Shown: positions 21,478-33,422 of the stretch, piece by piece | How the letters are laid out: every line of letters starts with the position of its first letter | Numbering within the stretch: position 1 is the first letter of the stretch | Source: Sarocladium kiliense | Taxonomy: Eukaryota > Ascomycota > Sordariomycetes > Hypocreales > Sarocladiaceae | Assembly (NCBI GenBank): GCA_030734395.1 | Contig: JAUZTG010000041.1 | Coordinates: 1,674,001 to 1,738,000, forward strand | Direction of reading: 5' to 3' | Length of the DNA stretch: 64,000 nt | Notes under the pieces: generated by a model | What the model was told of the DNA's origin: nothing | Database searches by the model: none | Seen by the model: only the letters and a program-made list of their open reading frames with translations | Made by a program: the position numbers and the translations under genes

Positions 21478-23594
21478 ATGTCTGGCCCAGTGTAAGTGAT
21501 CAATCCCTCATCCGTCTTTACCAGAAGCAAAGACGCATCCCGCATTCAGAACCCCTCACTCCAGCATTCTTCGGCGTTGTTTTCTTTCCTGTTGCTCTCT
21601 ACCCCACCATCGTCACCAGCATCGTCACCCCCGCTTCAGAGCTGTTGAAAAACTTTCGGGACGAGGAGTTGTTGGCTTTTTGTCTTGATTGACATGGTTC
21701 AATCTGCGATTACGACCTTCACTGGTCGTTCTCGTGAGAACTGTCTGGCTAGCCTTTTGCTTGCGTCGTGCTTCTCGTCGCGCTCATGGACTGTCGCTCA
21801 TCATCTTGTCTCTCGAGCACAGCGCCCGTTTGGCCAACATCAAGCTCGGCGGTGCTGGGCCCTCTTCGTCCTCCACCTCATCTATTGCCCACGCCCAGAA
21901 TGATAACTCAAGATTGGCTAACATTGTCCCAAGCGCGGATCTCGGCCTCATTGGCCTTGCTGTCATGTAAGGACTCTCCCGCACTCGTTATAACCCTCCG
22001 TACACTCCTAACCGTCACGAATAGGGGACAGAACCTTATCATGAACATGGCGGACCACGGTTTCACCATCTGCGCCTTCAACCGCACCGTCTCCAAGGTC
22101 GACCGATTCCTCGAGAACGAGGCTAAGGGCATGTCCATTGTCGGCGCCCACTCCGTCGAGGAGTTCGTTAGCAAGCTCAAGTCTCCTCGTCGTGTCATGC
22201 TCCTCGTCCAGGCCGGCCAGGCTGTCGACGACTGGATCGAGAAGCTCCTGCCCCTCCTCTCCCAGGGCGACATCATCATTGATGGTGGCAACTCTCACTT
22301 CCCCGACTCCAACCGCCGCACTCAATATCTCAACAGCAAGGGCCTCCGCTTCGTTGGCTCCGGTGTCTCTGGTGGTGAGGAGGGTGCCCGCTACGGCCCT
22401 TCCCTCATGCCCGGTGGCAACGAGGAGGCCTGGCCTCACATCAAGGACATCTTCCAGTCCATCGCCGCCAAGAGCGACAACGAGCCCTGCTGCGAGTGGG
22501 TTGGTGACGAGGGTGCTGGCCACTACGTCAAGATGGTCCACAACGGTATCGAGTACGGTGACATGCAGCTCATTTGCGAGGTACGCATCACCTGAAGACC
22601 CCTTCAGCCCTCGATAGGGCGCACACAAGTTACTGACCTGCATGATTCCACAGGCCTACGATATCATGAAGCGTGCCCTCGGTCTCTCCAACAAGGAGAT
22701 GGGTGATGTCTTCGCCAAGTGGAACAAGGGCGTCCTCGACTCTTTCCTGATCGAGATCACTCGTGACATCATGTACTACAACGACGAGGATGGCAAGCCC
22801 CTTGTTGAGAAGATCCTCGACAAGGCCGGCCAGAAGGGTACTGGCAAGTGGACCGCTGTCAACGCCCTTGACCTCGGCATGCCTGTCACCCTGATCGCCG
22901 AGTCCGTCCTGGCTCGCTGCCTTTCCAGCATCAAGGACGAGCGTACTGAGGCCTCCACCAAGCTCGAGTTCGTTGGCCGCAACAACAACTTCGAGGGTGA
23001 CAAGGAGCAGTTCCTCGAGGATCTCGAGCAGGCTCTCTATGCCTCCAAGATCATCTCCTACGCCCAGGGCTTCATGCTTATGCAGGAGGTGAGTCCACAT
23101 AGCAAGTAAATGTTCAACGTAATGCCATAAACTGACACAGTCGATCATCATAGGCCGCCAAGGAGTTCAACTGGAAGCTCAACAAGCCCTCCATCGCTCT
23201 CATGTGGCGTGGTGGCTGCATTATCCGCTCCGTCTTCCTTAAGGACATCACCAACGCCTACCGCAAGCAGCCCGACCTTAAGAACCTCCTCTTCGATGAT
23301 TTCTTCAACAAGGCCATCCACAAGGCCCAGCCCGGCTGGAGAGACGTTGTCGCCAAGGCCGCTTTGCTCGGTATCCCGACCCCGGCCTTCTCTACCGCTC
23401 TTTCGTGGTTCGACGGTTACCGTACCAAGGACCTGCCCGCCAACCTGCTCCAGGCTCAGCGTGATTACTTCGGTGCCCACACTTTCCGCATCAAGCCTGA
23501 GCATGCCAACGCCAAGTACCCTGAGGGCCAGGACATCCACGTTAACTGGACCGGCCGTGGTGGCAACGTGTCTGCCTCTACCTACCAGGCATAA
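21478..23594 (+). CDS. gnd1: 6-phosphogluconate dehydrogenase, decarboxylating
   Basis: Oxidative pentose phosphate pathway enzyme: 6-phosphogluconate + NADP+ to ribulose 5-phosphate + CO2. Five exons (21478-21491, 21934-21966, 22025-22580, 22654-23088, 23154-23594) give 492 residues, the family length. The spliced N-terminus reads [19 protein letters not shown], with the GxGxxG-like dinucleotide site. Further on are [40 protein letters not shown] (substrate loop), [12 protein letters not shown] and KGTGKWT. The first intron is 442 bp, far longer than any other in the window, and interrupts codon 5; its acceptor is AAG preceded by a GCTAAC branch. The second exon is only 33 nt. Confidence 0.96.
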
Positions 23595-24281
23595 AAGGAT
23601 GAAGAGAGTTACTGTTGCGGTGTAAGGATCAAACAAGGAGTACGTGCTAGAGAGCACGTAATACCAGTCGACAAGATTTCTCTTGTCATGCTCAACGAGA
23701 CTATTTGGAAATGATGGATAGGCAGATGAAGATAAGAATGACTTTAGTCAACAAGTAGGGAGCTGTGTGGACAGCTCGCAAGAGGGGGAACCGACGATAG
23801 TCGCTGGTTTCAAAATCAATACAAGACGAACATAATAAGAAACCTGATCCTATTTCACATGATCCCAGTAATCTAAGTCCTTCGAGGCGATCGGACTGTA
23901 TAAGTTGATGATACTTAGCTGGTGAAGTTACGAATAGCAGAGCGGCCAGTAACTGAGGGTAGAGTAAATAGACCCACTGTAGTCGCTACTCTCATTGGCT
24001 GTACTTGGCCAGCCTCGTCGCGCGATGGAAATTTGGAGACGGCGCGCGAATGCAGGAACAAGGGCACCATCGACCGTCCCTCGCCATCCCCATCAATCGG
24101 CCATCACAGCATCTCCTGCGCCGGCTCGAATCAATCCCCCATCTCAACCCAGCCATACTAGCGCGATCTTGCTCGTCGCTACACATACGTGGCGCATTGC
24201 GCGTGGCGCTGACGCCTTCCTCCCACCCTTCGCGACAGCAAGCTCAACCCTGGCGCGAGGCTCGCGACCGCATTCAATAAA
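23595..24281. other. Intergenic, 687 bp
   Basis: 3' flank of gnd1 and promoter of ssr4. Nothing else recognised. Confidence 0.55.
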
Positions 24282-26670
24282 ATGGCACAGCACGCGATGG
24301 ATCCGAGCCATTCGGTTCCCCAGGAGCTGGTATGTCGTCAAAAGCCTGATGGAGAGGGGCCGGAGGCCGTAGCTGACATGTCATAGATGCCGCACGTTCA
24401 CCTCGTCTCCGCGTTTCGGTACCCAGCGCTCTCTCGTCTCGACCCTAACGAAGTCACGAAATGGTTGCTGAGCGCCCCTGTTGTGGCCCGTGAGAAGGCT
24501 GCTGTCTTCTGGACATACCTTGAAAAGCCCCAGGACGGGACGATTCTTCTGACGTGGCAGCCCTTATCGCGCCTGGGCGTTAACTTCGCGACCGACGGCT
24601 TTGTCTGGGCACCTCCAGAGCAGGTTTTTAAGCACGACCTTGGAAATGGATTGGTGCGTTGTGAGGTCACTGTTTTTGCGAAAAAAAAAAAGCTAACATA
24701 AGGGAACCTAGATCCTCGAAGTCTACATTAACAAGGCTGGTCTTAACCCTGGCGAAGCCTTCTGCACTCGTGCCCGGCGCCGCTTCCGACTTGTACCAGC
24801 TCCTGGCCACCCGAGTCCCCCCTCGGTCGATCCCAGTCTTTTCATCGTGCACTGGGGGATGGCCGATCCGAATGATCGTATTCCCGCCAACATGATCCCG
24901 CAAGACGAGCGGATGAATCACCTCATGCAGCAGCGACACTACTTCATGCGCAACGGACAAATCCGCCGCAAGGAGTTCATGTTGGCGGATCGCGTCAACT
25001 GGCCATCGCTGCCTGACCTAGCAGGTCGGCAGATGGCACCTCAGACGACGCCACGCGGTGTACCTCAGCAGATGGCATATCCGCCGCAGCCTAGTGTCGG
25101 ACCGCCAGCTAAGCGCGCCAGACATAGCCAGGCACAGGCACAAGCACAGGCTCAGGCACAGCAGGGACATATGCCTGGCATGCCTGCCACTGCACCAGAG
25201 ATTCCGGAGGATGAGGAAGACATCACCCGGGGTGACGTTTTCGATCATTTGACGCCCCGAGAGATCTCCGAGACGCGCTACAAGCAAAACCACGAGTGGA
25301 TGGAAGAGATCCTCTCATCTCCCTACAGAATCAATCAGATCACTCCTGCAGATCTTGGACTTGGACTCAAGGGTGAGCTGGCATCTTTGACTGAAGGTAT
25401 TTTTGCAGCGCATTCCGTTGGCGCTCTCGACCCTTCGAAGCTGCCAGAGAAGGCTTACGTGGGACGACTCGATGCTGGTCTCGCAGACAAGTTCCGTCAG
25501 CGTGTGCAAGAGCACATTGAGACTACGAAAAGTGAGATTGAGAAGATGCAGGCTGAGCACGCCCAGGCGCTCGCTGAATTCAAGAAGGGTTCTATCCTGA
25601 CGACGAAGGAGAAAGAGCTCCGGACCTTAGTCGAGGGAACTGGACAGGAGGTCTGGCGAGTTGAGGTTGAGAGCCGTGGGGAGACTGGCAACGCGGAGAG
25701 TAGTCACTCTTCAGAGCCAAAGAAATCCTTGGACGAGATTATCTCACAGGTCGAGCAGGCTACGGGCAAGAAGATCCAGCGCAAGCCTACTGCTGATCGG
25801 ATCCAAGACGGTGGCTACCAAATCCCAGCTCCTGAACCGGAGCCGGAGCCGGTGCAGCAGAACGACCTGACAGGCTCTGGCTCTGCTGGTCTTGCAGCAC
25901 CTTCGACTGAAATGTCTAGACAGCCTTCGAACGCAGGCTCACAAGCAAGCGCGGCGCTGTTGGGAGACTCAGACATGGATATGGGTGGCACGGCTGCAGG
26001 TCTGCTGGATCAGATGCACACGGGCTTCTCATCGAACTCGACACCCATCAACAACTTTCCTACACCGCAGGCTCAGCTCTCAGCTGCTCAGTCGAACGCT
26101 GCAACCCCCTCCAACCTCAACGTGGCGTCTCCAGTACCACAAACTCAAGCCTCCCAACCCGGAGCAAGTGCAGACGTGAACATGGGCGGGACGGAGGGCG
26201 AGGCAAAGCATTCCAGCACAACACCTGATCAAGGCACGGGCAGTGGTGACTGGGTGGTTGTGCCCAAGGATGGAACCACATCCGACGCGTCTGCTGGTGG
26301 TGCTGCTTCAGCCCCATCGCAGTCTGCCCCCTCTGGCGAGGCACCAAAGGAGCCTACACCAAGTGACGCTCCCGGTGCTGACGGAGCAGCAGCCCCAAAG
26401 CCAGTGTCCGCCGCAGCAACACCCGGCCTGACAGATGGTGGTTACGACCAGAACGACTTCAGCTCACTGGGAGACCTTGATACAGCTGGTGACGCACTCG
26501 CCAGCTTCGATGACGGTGGTGCGTCAGGCGGTGGCGACGGAGGTGACCTTGGCGATGATCTGGATCTGCAGATGGACATGGAGGACTCTGCGTTTGGGGA
26601 TGCGTTCCATGGGGCGGGCTCCGGGGCTGGGGCTACACCTGGAGGGGAAGGCCAGAACCCGGAGTTGTAG
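24282..26670 (+). CDS. ssr4: SWI/SNF and RSC complex subunit Ssr4
   Basis: Exons 24282-24329, 24387-24653 and 24712-26670 give 757 residues. The N-terminal SWI-SNF_Ssr4 domain is clear: MPHVHLVSAFRYPALSRLDP, KAAVFWTYLEKPQDGTILLT, VFKHDLGNGL joined across the second intron to ILEVYINKAGLNPGE, then VHWGMADPNDRIPANMIP. A Gln/Ala repeat (AQAQAQAQAQAQQ) and a long disordered acidic Ser/Gly/Asp-rich C-terminus follow. In fission yeast the orthologue is a shared subunit of both nucleosome-remodelling complexes. The first exon (MAQHAMDPSHSVPQEL) is short and the 57-bp intron after it removes a stop-containing stretch; intron 2 contains an 11-A run. Confidence 0.9.
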
Positions 26671-28431
26671 TACGACCAAAGGGCAAGGTTCTGAATTGTG
26701 TAGGCTAGATAGGGAGATTCACACGGCGTAGATCTGGTGTTTAGTGCTCTAACTTTATTTTTCCCCTCCTGCCGTGTCCTGTGTCTATTTTTCTTCGTTC
26801 CGTGTTTTGGGACTGCATGTCATGTGTGGCAGAGCCTAAAGAAAGATGCGTGGAGAAGTTTGGGAGGCAACGTTCGTTTCTGAAGCATGGGTCTTTTTCC
26901 CGCCATGCATTGTTTCTGATTGCGTATATCGTGACTATCCTTGGTGATGATTTTCACAAGAGTATATGTTATTGCACGGCATGATGGTTTCCGTACGGGC
27001 AGAGGCGACGGTGATCACGCACACAAGCTTTTAGAAAGGTAGTCGTCGTCACCCCTGAGCATTGCAGAGTGAGCCATATGTGACATTTCTGACAAGGAAT
27101 AAGGTTGTTGATCACAGACGTAATCACGATTTGCTATATCGGTCCAGACACGACACACAGACACACATGCATGTGCTGGTCCGCATCGCACGATAGAAAG
27201 GGCAACACGCAAGCCCTCTCCATCTGAAACCAACATCCATGACCAGGGATGGAAATGTTAGGGAATATGGTGGTGGAAAGGTGGTGGAGACTAACAGGCT
27301 GGGGGTTGATGTGGGCACAGGTTTCTGATACACGGGCGCCGGTTTGATCGCCAGGGCGGAGCGGAGGTTGCGAGGCTCCGGGTTGGGACTGTCTCGGATT
27401 TGGAGGGAGTTGCGCGTTAGGTAGCTGGCTCAGTAACGGTGTTCTTTGACGGTTAGCCAGGTTAGCCATTGTGGGCCGGATTTGGACTGGACTACAGTTA
27501 CGATGAGCGATGGGATTATGGGGAAGTTGGCTAATAACCATTGCTGCTGGGCGTCGAGGTTGAGACCATGGGGGGGTTTGGTCGGTTGGTTTGGCAGTGA
27601 AGCCGCCTCAGTAAGTTGGAGCTGCCCCTTGTAAGGGCCCCCTAATCTGACTTACACCGTGACCCTAACCAAGGTGGACGGAGTCTCACGACACACCACA
27701 ATTGCCAGCAACAATAGGTGGTAGTCAACAGCAGCAATGACATTGACAACAACAACAACGATCGCATCAACTGCCACAGCCTAACCATCTCATCCAGTAG
27801 CCGCATGACACTGACAACCTGTCACCCTCCGACCCAGAACCGTTACAGGACGTGCCCCCTCCACCCTCGTCTCATCCGAAACTCGGCAACGGACTCGACG
27901 ATGCAGAGCCCAGGCTTCACCCCCCAGTCCCTCCAAACAAGGCTCGCAACACCGATCCCTTGGCACAATTGTTTGCATCTCCGCCTCGTCTAGGTTTCGG
28001 AGAGAACCCATGCTCCTTTCTTCTACCTCTCCTCTTCTTCCTTTTCGTTTCTTCCCTTCTCCTTCTCCTCCTCCTCTTTCTTCTTCCTCTCGCCAACCTT
28101 GGGACTATTCTCGTCTTTTTTCCGTAGTTCTTCGTTTCTGTCGTGTTTCTTTTTTATTCTTCGACAATTAACTGCTGGACAGCTTCTTTTCATTTACTAC
28201 CTACATTCCCTTTTTCTCTTGCCATATATTATCATTTCCATCATCTTTCTTACCTTACCGTGCTTCTTTATTTCATAATCACTCCTTTATAACGACTTCA
28301 GCTCCTTGACGGACGACTTCCATTCTACACCCGACGAATACACTCAATATCATCAGCTTTCTGTTTATCGACAACCTTGAGATTGCTGCAAAGCTGGTAC
28401 CTTTCACATCTATTCCACCAACATAACAATC
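26671..28431. other. Gene-poor region, 1.8 kb, with pyrimidine-rich leader
   Basis: Upstream region of the GPI-type protein gene. From about 28010 to 28270 the plus strand is almost all C and T, followed by an AT-rich stretch to the start codon; such tracts mark strong fungal promoters and leaders. Open frames at 27134-27541 (minus) and 27852-28127 (plus) are not supported by motif or splice evidence. Confidence 0.5.
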
Positions 28432-30841
28432 ATGGGGCTCTCAACAAAGATGATGCTCCTCGCCATGGGCGGGGCGAGGCTTGCAGCGGCCGAAATCACA
28501 AAGCCCAATGCCAACTCCCTCGTTCACATTGACGAGACTTTCGAAATCACATGGGACACAGAAGGACTTACAGCTCCTTTGACAATCGACCTTGTGCCCG
28601 CTGACTCTCCCGATGGTACCATCGTTGCCCAGAGGATCGCGAGTAAGTTCCTGCAGAAGGCTCAACCACTACATTCAAGCAATGCTAACACCATAATCGT
28701 CAGTCGACATTGAGAACACTGGGTCATTCGACTGGAAGCCCGACCAGTCTATCGGCACCTTCGAGAACTTCGCCATGCTGCTCATTGATGTTGACTCGAG
28801 GAACGTTACCTCCGATGCTTTCATCCTCCGAACCGGTGACGAGAAGGAGCTCTTGGCTCGTCAGGTCGGAGACGGCACAAACCCAGAGGGTGGAGAGCAG
28901 AGGGAGGGGGAGGAAGGAGGCGTTGAGAACGATGATCAAGGAAACGCAGATCCTGCAGACGACAACCAGGGACAAGAGAACAACGATGACAACAACGACA
29001 ACAACAACGATAACCAGGATCCCGAGAACGATGATGAGGGAGGTATTGAGAACGTTGATAACGAGAACCTTCCCGGAGAGGAAGAGGAGGACAACAACAA
29101 CAACAACAACAACAACGACAACGACAACAATGACCAGGAGGAGAACGCTGGCGAACAGCAGCAGGGCGATAACCAGCAGGACAACGGCAACGACCAGGGC
29201 GAGCTCCAGCCTCTGCCTGGCCTTGAGGAGCAGCCCGCCGAGAATGTCACTCCCGAGCAGCCTAACGAGGAGGTTGTTCAGGATCCCAACCAGGATGTTG
29301 CTGAAGATCCCAATGAGAACGCCAACCAGGACAATGTGCAAGATCCCAACGACCAGATTGTCCAGGACCCTAACGAGGAAGTCGATCAGCAACCCGAGCA
29401 GGGCAATGAGCCTGTCCAAGAGGCTCCAACCGAGGACCTTCCCCAGGAGGAAGTTGTCGACGATGGCAACGACAACGCCGACGAGGAGGATGTCCCCGTG
29501 GCTGAGATTCCCGACGACGAGCTGCCGGAGCTTCTGCCTCTTCCCGGTTTGTCCGATGAGGTCGGTAAACTGCTTCCCCTCCCTGGTCTGGACAATGGTG
29601 AAGTTGGCGAGCTTCAGCCTCTCCCTGGTCTCGTGGAGCAGCCTCAGGAGACCCCCATCGAGACTCCTGTCGTCGAGGATCCTGCACTTGAGCAGCCTGC
29701 TATCGAAACGCCTGTCATCGAAGACCCTGCTGTCGAGACACCCATCGTCCAGGATCCTGTCAATGTCATTGAGACTCCCGTTGCCGAGGCGCCAGTTCTT
29801 GAGACTCCTACCCTGGCTGAGCCAATCGTCGAGACTCCCGCTCTCGACGATATCATCAACACTCCCATTGATGCTGGTGTCATCGCCACACCCATTGTCG
29901 GAGAGGACGACGCCGCTGTAACGCCTGAGGTCCCTCCCGCCAACAACGTCGGCGGCTTCACTCCTATCGTGGCTCCCACTCCCATTGTCGCCGAGAACCC
30001 GGTCCTGAACACTCCCATTGTTGACGTCAATGAGCCTGAGGTCATCAACACCCCTATTGCCGATGCCCCCGCTGTTGTCGAGACGCCTGTGGTTCAGGAG
30101 CCCCTTGACCCCTTGACCCCTCCCGCGGCAGTGAACACTCCTCCTGCATTTGAGGTCATCAACCCCGCTCCTGAACAGATCCAGACTCCTGATGCTGGCC
30201 CGGTCGATGCTATCCAGACCGAGGCGCCACAGCCGGAGCTCACCCCTCTGCCGGAGCTCGACCAGAACGGGGACCTTCAGGAGAACGAGTCTGAGGAGGG
30301 TACCTTCGATGGCAACGAGGATGGGCAGGCAAACCAGGAGGACAACCAGGGGGATGAGCCCCAGACTGATGGAAACGAGTCTGCTGAGGGTAACAATGGA
30401 GAAGACAACAATGACAATAGCGGCGATGATAAGAACGGGGACAACTCTGACAACAACGAGACCGAGTCTGCAGACTCCTCCGACAACTCCAAGTCCAACA
30501 TCAACACCCCCGGCTCCCCCTCCGCCACCGGCCTCGTCTCTATCCCCACCAACACGCCTTCCACCCCCACCAACACGCCTTCCACCCCCCTCGCTACTAC
30601 CCTCAGCAGCGTCACCCTCGCCTCTCTCCCCACCCCTGCCATCAACCAAGCCGATGGACAACGAACCGCACAGGCGGACGCCGACTCCCAAGCTGATTCC
30701 GAGTCCACCTCCAACTCCAACTCGGATGGCGAGGCTGACAACGGCGAGGCGGATCAGATTCCTTCTGCCGCTTCTGCTATTAGCTTCTCGGCGACACTCA
30801 CGTCATTGGGTGTTGTGATGCTCTGCGCTTTCATGCTGTAA
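28432..30841 (+). CDS. Kre9/KNH-type GPI-anchored, acidic repeat-rich cell-surface protein
   Basis: Exons 28432-28642 and 28704-30841 give 782 residues. A signal peptide (MGLSTKMMLLAMGGARLAAA) is followed by a Kre9/KNH-like Ser-Thr-rich GPI-family domain at about 21-120 (EITKPNANSLVHIDETFEITW ... TFENFAMLLIDVD) that ends at a Lys-Glu/Arg site (EKELLARQ). Then comes a very acidic Asn/Asp/Glu/Gln region with a poly-Asn tract, at least four copies of LPLPGL or QPLPGL, and many ETPV/NTPIV words, then an acidic Ser/Asn stretch. The hydrophobic C-terminus (SAISFSATLTSLGVVMLCAFML) after small residues fits GPI attachment. Proposed location: plasma membrane or wall. Exact role unknown. Confidence 0.85.
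29091..29130 (+). repeat. (AAC)n microsatellite encoding poly-Asn
   Basis: A run of AAC triplets interrupted by GAC inside the GPI-type protein gene. It encodes a poly-Asn tract flanked by Asp/Glu and keeps frame, so length changes would alter the protein without truncating it. Confidence 0.85.
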
Positions 30842-31198
30842 GAAGTCGAGAGGCAAGTCTAAAGGATGGCGTGCAGACAATTGAGGTAGAGAAGAGCATT
30901 AGGGATTACCGAAATGAACTATTCGGACGAAGACAGTAGGGAGGCGCAGCTGCCTTCGAAATAAAAGAAAAATGGCCCATGGATTAGCTCACGTGAAGAT
31001 CTAAGAACATTCAGCAACTCCAAAACGCCAAATCGCGATACGAGAATCCCTGATTAGATCTTGACCATAGGTCACCAAAGAAGACATCAACCGTGCGCCG
31101 AAGTAAAGGACATCCCGCCTGACCAAATGCACTTTGATGCAGTAATTCCAAGGTCCCCCTTCCAAAGTCGTGAGCTTTTCTGCCAAGCCTCATCGGCC
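30842..31198. other. Convergent intergenic, 357 bp
   Basis: 3' ends of the GPI-type gene (+) and the chitinase gene (-). Nothing else seen. Confidence 0.6.
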
Positions 31199-32704
31199 CT
31201 ACTGGCCATTCTTGATGTTGGCGTATTGACTTTCGGGATAGCTAAGCATGTTCTGCTTCTTTTGCAGCTTGCCTTTGAGCCTCTTCTCCATGATGCCGAC
31301 CAAGCTCTGATCGCCTTTCTTATCTCCTGAGGCTTCCCAGAAGAAGGCGCCACCGAGCCCACTCTTGAGGATGTATTCCGCTTTGAAGTTGGCGGACTTT
31401 GGTCCGTCGAAGCTGACAAGCTCCTTCGTCGAAGAATCATAGGACCAAGTTGCGCCTGTCTTGGGATCGAAAGTTGCACGTGCGCCCTTCGCTGGTAGAG
31501 CTTTGTACGGCCACATGCCACTCTCCATAGGGCCTCTGCCGGGACCGCTGAATGGCTTGCCCAGACCTTGAGTGTTGCCAAATGCCCGGCCGTATAGAGG
31601 AAGACCAAGCACAATCTTGCTTGGAGAGACGCCACTGGATATGTAATCCCGAATTGCGCTGTCACTGTCGAACTTGGTGGCGCCTTTGTTCTTGGGATCC
31701 TTGAAAACGTTTGCCTGATGGCCGACTGTGGTGTCCCAGGTTCCTGAGTAGTCATATGTCATGAGATGCCAAGCATCTAGATACTTGTCCATGGCTTTCA
31801 GGTCCTGCAGCTTGTAATGGATTGCACCAGCCGACGCAGCAACTGTGAGCTCGTAGTGATAATTCTGTTTGTTCCGTTTTGCGTAGTTGTCTAGAGCTTC
31901 GCGGCACGCCTTCAGAAGGAGAGCATAATTCCCCCCTTGTACTGTGTCCGTGGGATATTCCCAGTCGATGTCAATACCATCGAAGCCAAAGTCTGCCATC
32001 ACTTTGACTGCGGATTCGGCGAACCGCTTGCGGGCTGCATCAGTGCTGGCAGGGCCTATGAACTTCCCAGCTTGCGAGTATGTCCAGCCGCCGATGGAAA
32101 GGAGGACCTTGAGATTGCGATTTTTCTTCTTCAGTTGAAACAGGTCTCGGACGCAGCCGTACGCGTTCTTCACAGGCGAGCTCCAGTCGATGGTCTGTCC
32201 CGGCAATTGTTTCTCCACGTCAGCAAAAGAGTCTGAAGAGATTCTGTAAGACGATTAGTAGGTTATCAACGAAAGCGCTCTAAATGACTTACACCCGGCC
32301 GTCGGAACTGATGTCGCCGAAGGCATAGAGTACGTGCGTCACCTTGTCGAATGGCAGATCATTGGGGAAAAACCCTGTAGCGTAGACACCCCTGATTCGT
32401 CAGTTGAAGTCTATAGCGAAGTGTTTTGCAAGATGTCTCACCAATTTGTGAAATAGATGGCGTGCCGAAGCCCTGAAGTCGCTTTGATATTTGCTGGTAC
32501 AGAGACTGAAGTTGAAACAGCAGCAGCCGTCGTTGTTCTCGTTGTGGCTTTGGATGTCGTTGTCCTGGACAGCGCGCTGGTGCCTGTTACAGTTTTGTAG
32601 ACTGTATTGGTCACGGTCACTGGGGCACAAGTATTAGGAAGTGCCTGAGGCGCGGCTAGTACGAAGGAGGCTCCGAGGAGCCAGGCGAGCATAACGGCAC
32701 GCAT
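31199..32704 (-). CDS. Secreted GH18 endochitinase
   Basis: Exons 32442-32704, 32293-32391 and 31199-32243 give 468 residues. Signal peptide MRAVMLAWLLGASFVLAAPQ; a Thr/Ser-rich, probably O-glycosylated linker to about residue 75; then the GH18 TIM barrel from AIYFTNWGVYATGFFPNDLP. Substrate-binding SIGGW is at about 170-174 and the catalytic signature DGIDIDWE at about 209-216 with the acid Glu at 216; MTYDYSG and FWEASGD complete the active site, so the enzyme should be active. No chitin-binding module is visible. Family members act in wall remodelling, autolysis or mycoparasitism. Introns are 50 and 49 bp. Confidence 0.95.
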
Positions 32705-32797
32705 CGTGATGTCGAGCTTCTGGAGCGAACGTCTGGACGCGGTGACCTTTGTTGTACGGGAAGCAGAAAAGCCCAGGAAAGCAGGCCAAGGATGAGA

Positions 32798-32804
32798 ATA
32801 TATA
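32798..32804 (-). promoter_or_regulatory. TATA box of the chitinase gene
   Basis: TATATAT on the minus strand, 94 bp before the chitinase start codon, a usual distance for a fungal TATA element upstream of a short leader. Confidence 0.5.
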
Positions 32805-33406
32805 GTATTGCCAAGGAACTTGTTGGCAAATCGCACAGCGGAGGGGGCCGTGAGACAATGAGAGGCGATGCGGCGTGCAACCCCAGACAGAGTATCGATG
32901 TTAGATCTTCCAGCCACGTGAATCACGAGAGCGAGGAAGTGGAACAAGGTGGACGATACGGTCTTGTGACAGGAGGTAGCTGTAGGCGGTGTGACCTTGA
33001 AAACCGAGGCAAGCTGCGAGATTGACTGCCACCGACTGGAACGCGGTTGGAACAAGGACGTAGAGTCGTACGGAGTACCAGGGAAGCGGCAGAGTGTTTG
33101 TGGTCCAAGATGAGAGGAAGACGCAATGAAGTCTGATTTGAGGAGGCTGGAACACGGGAAGAGAGGGTCGTGCTAGAAACCGGGAGTGGAGGAGCGGTGA
33201 ATAAATAGGAAGGAGGTGGGCAGAGGAGGAGAAGGAGGAGAAGATGAAGAAGGAGGAAGCATGGAAGAGCTTTCACAGTGCGGTGTCTAACTTCGGCGCG
33301 TGCTTGATAGAGTGTCTGCAGCTGAAAGTTACTACCTTACGGATGCTCTGTCTCTCTCACAGTAAGGGCACGGTGCTGGCATGATGCCGTGCTGTGCAGT
33401 GCAGTG

Positions 33407-33422
33407 CAGCTGGCGCCAGCTG
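33407..33422. repeat. Perfect 16-bp palindrome
   Basis: CAGCTGGCGCCAGCTG equals its own reverse complement. It follows two GCAGT repeats. Could be a dimeric regulator site or chance. Confidence 0.6.

Noticed and set aside
27134..27541. Minus-strand Pro/Gln-rich frame of 135 codons
   Set aside because: Low-complexity composition only; no start context, splice chain or motif.
28724..30691. Minus-strand 655-codon frame
   Set aside because: Composition is a mirror of the biased plus-strand codons (Val/Leu/Arg runs); no start context, domain or splice evidence. Kept only as an observation.
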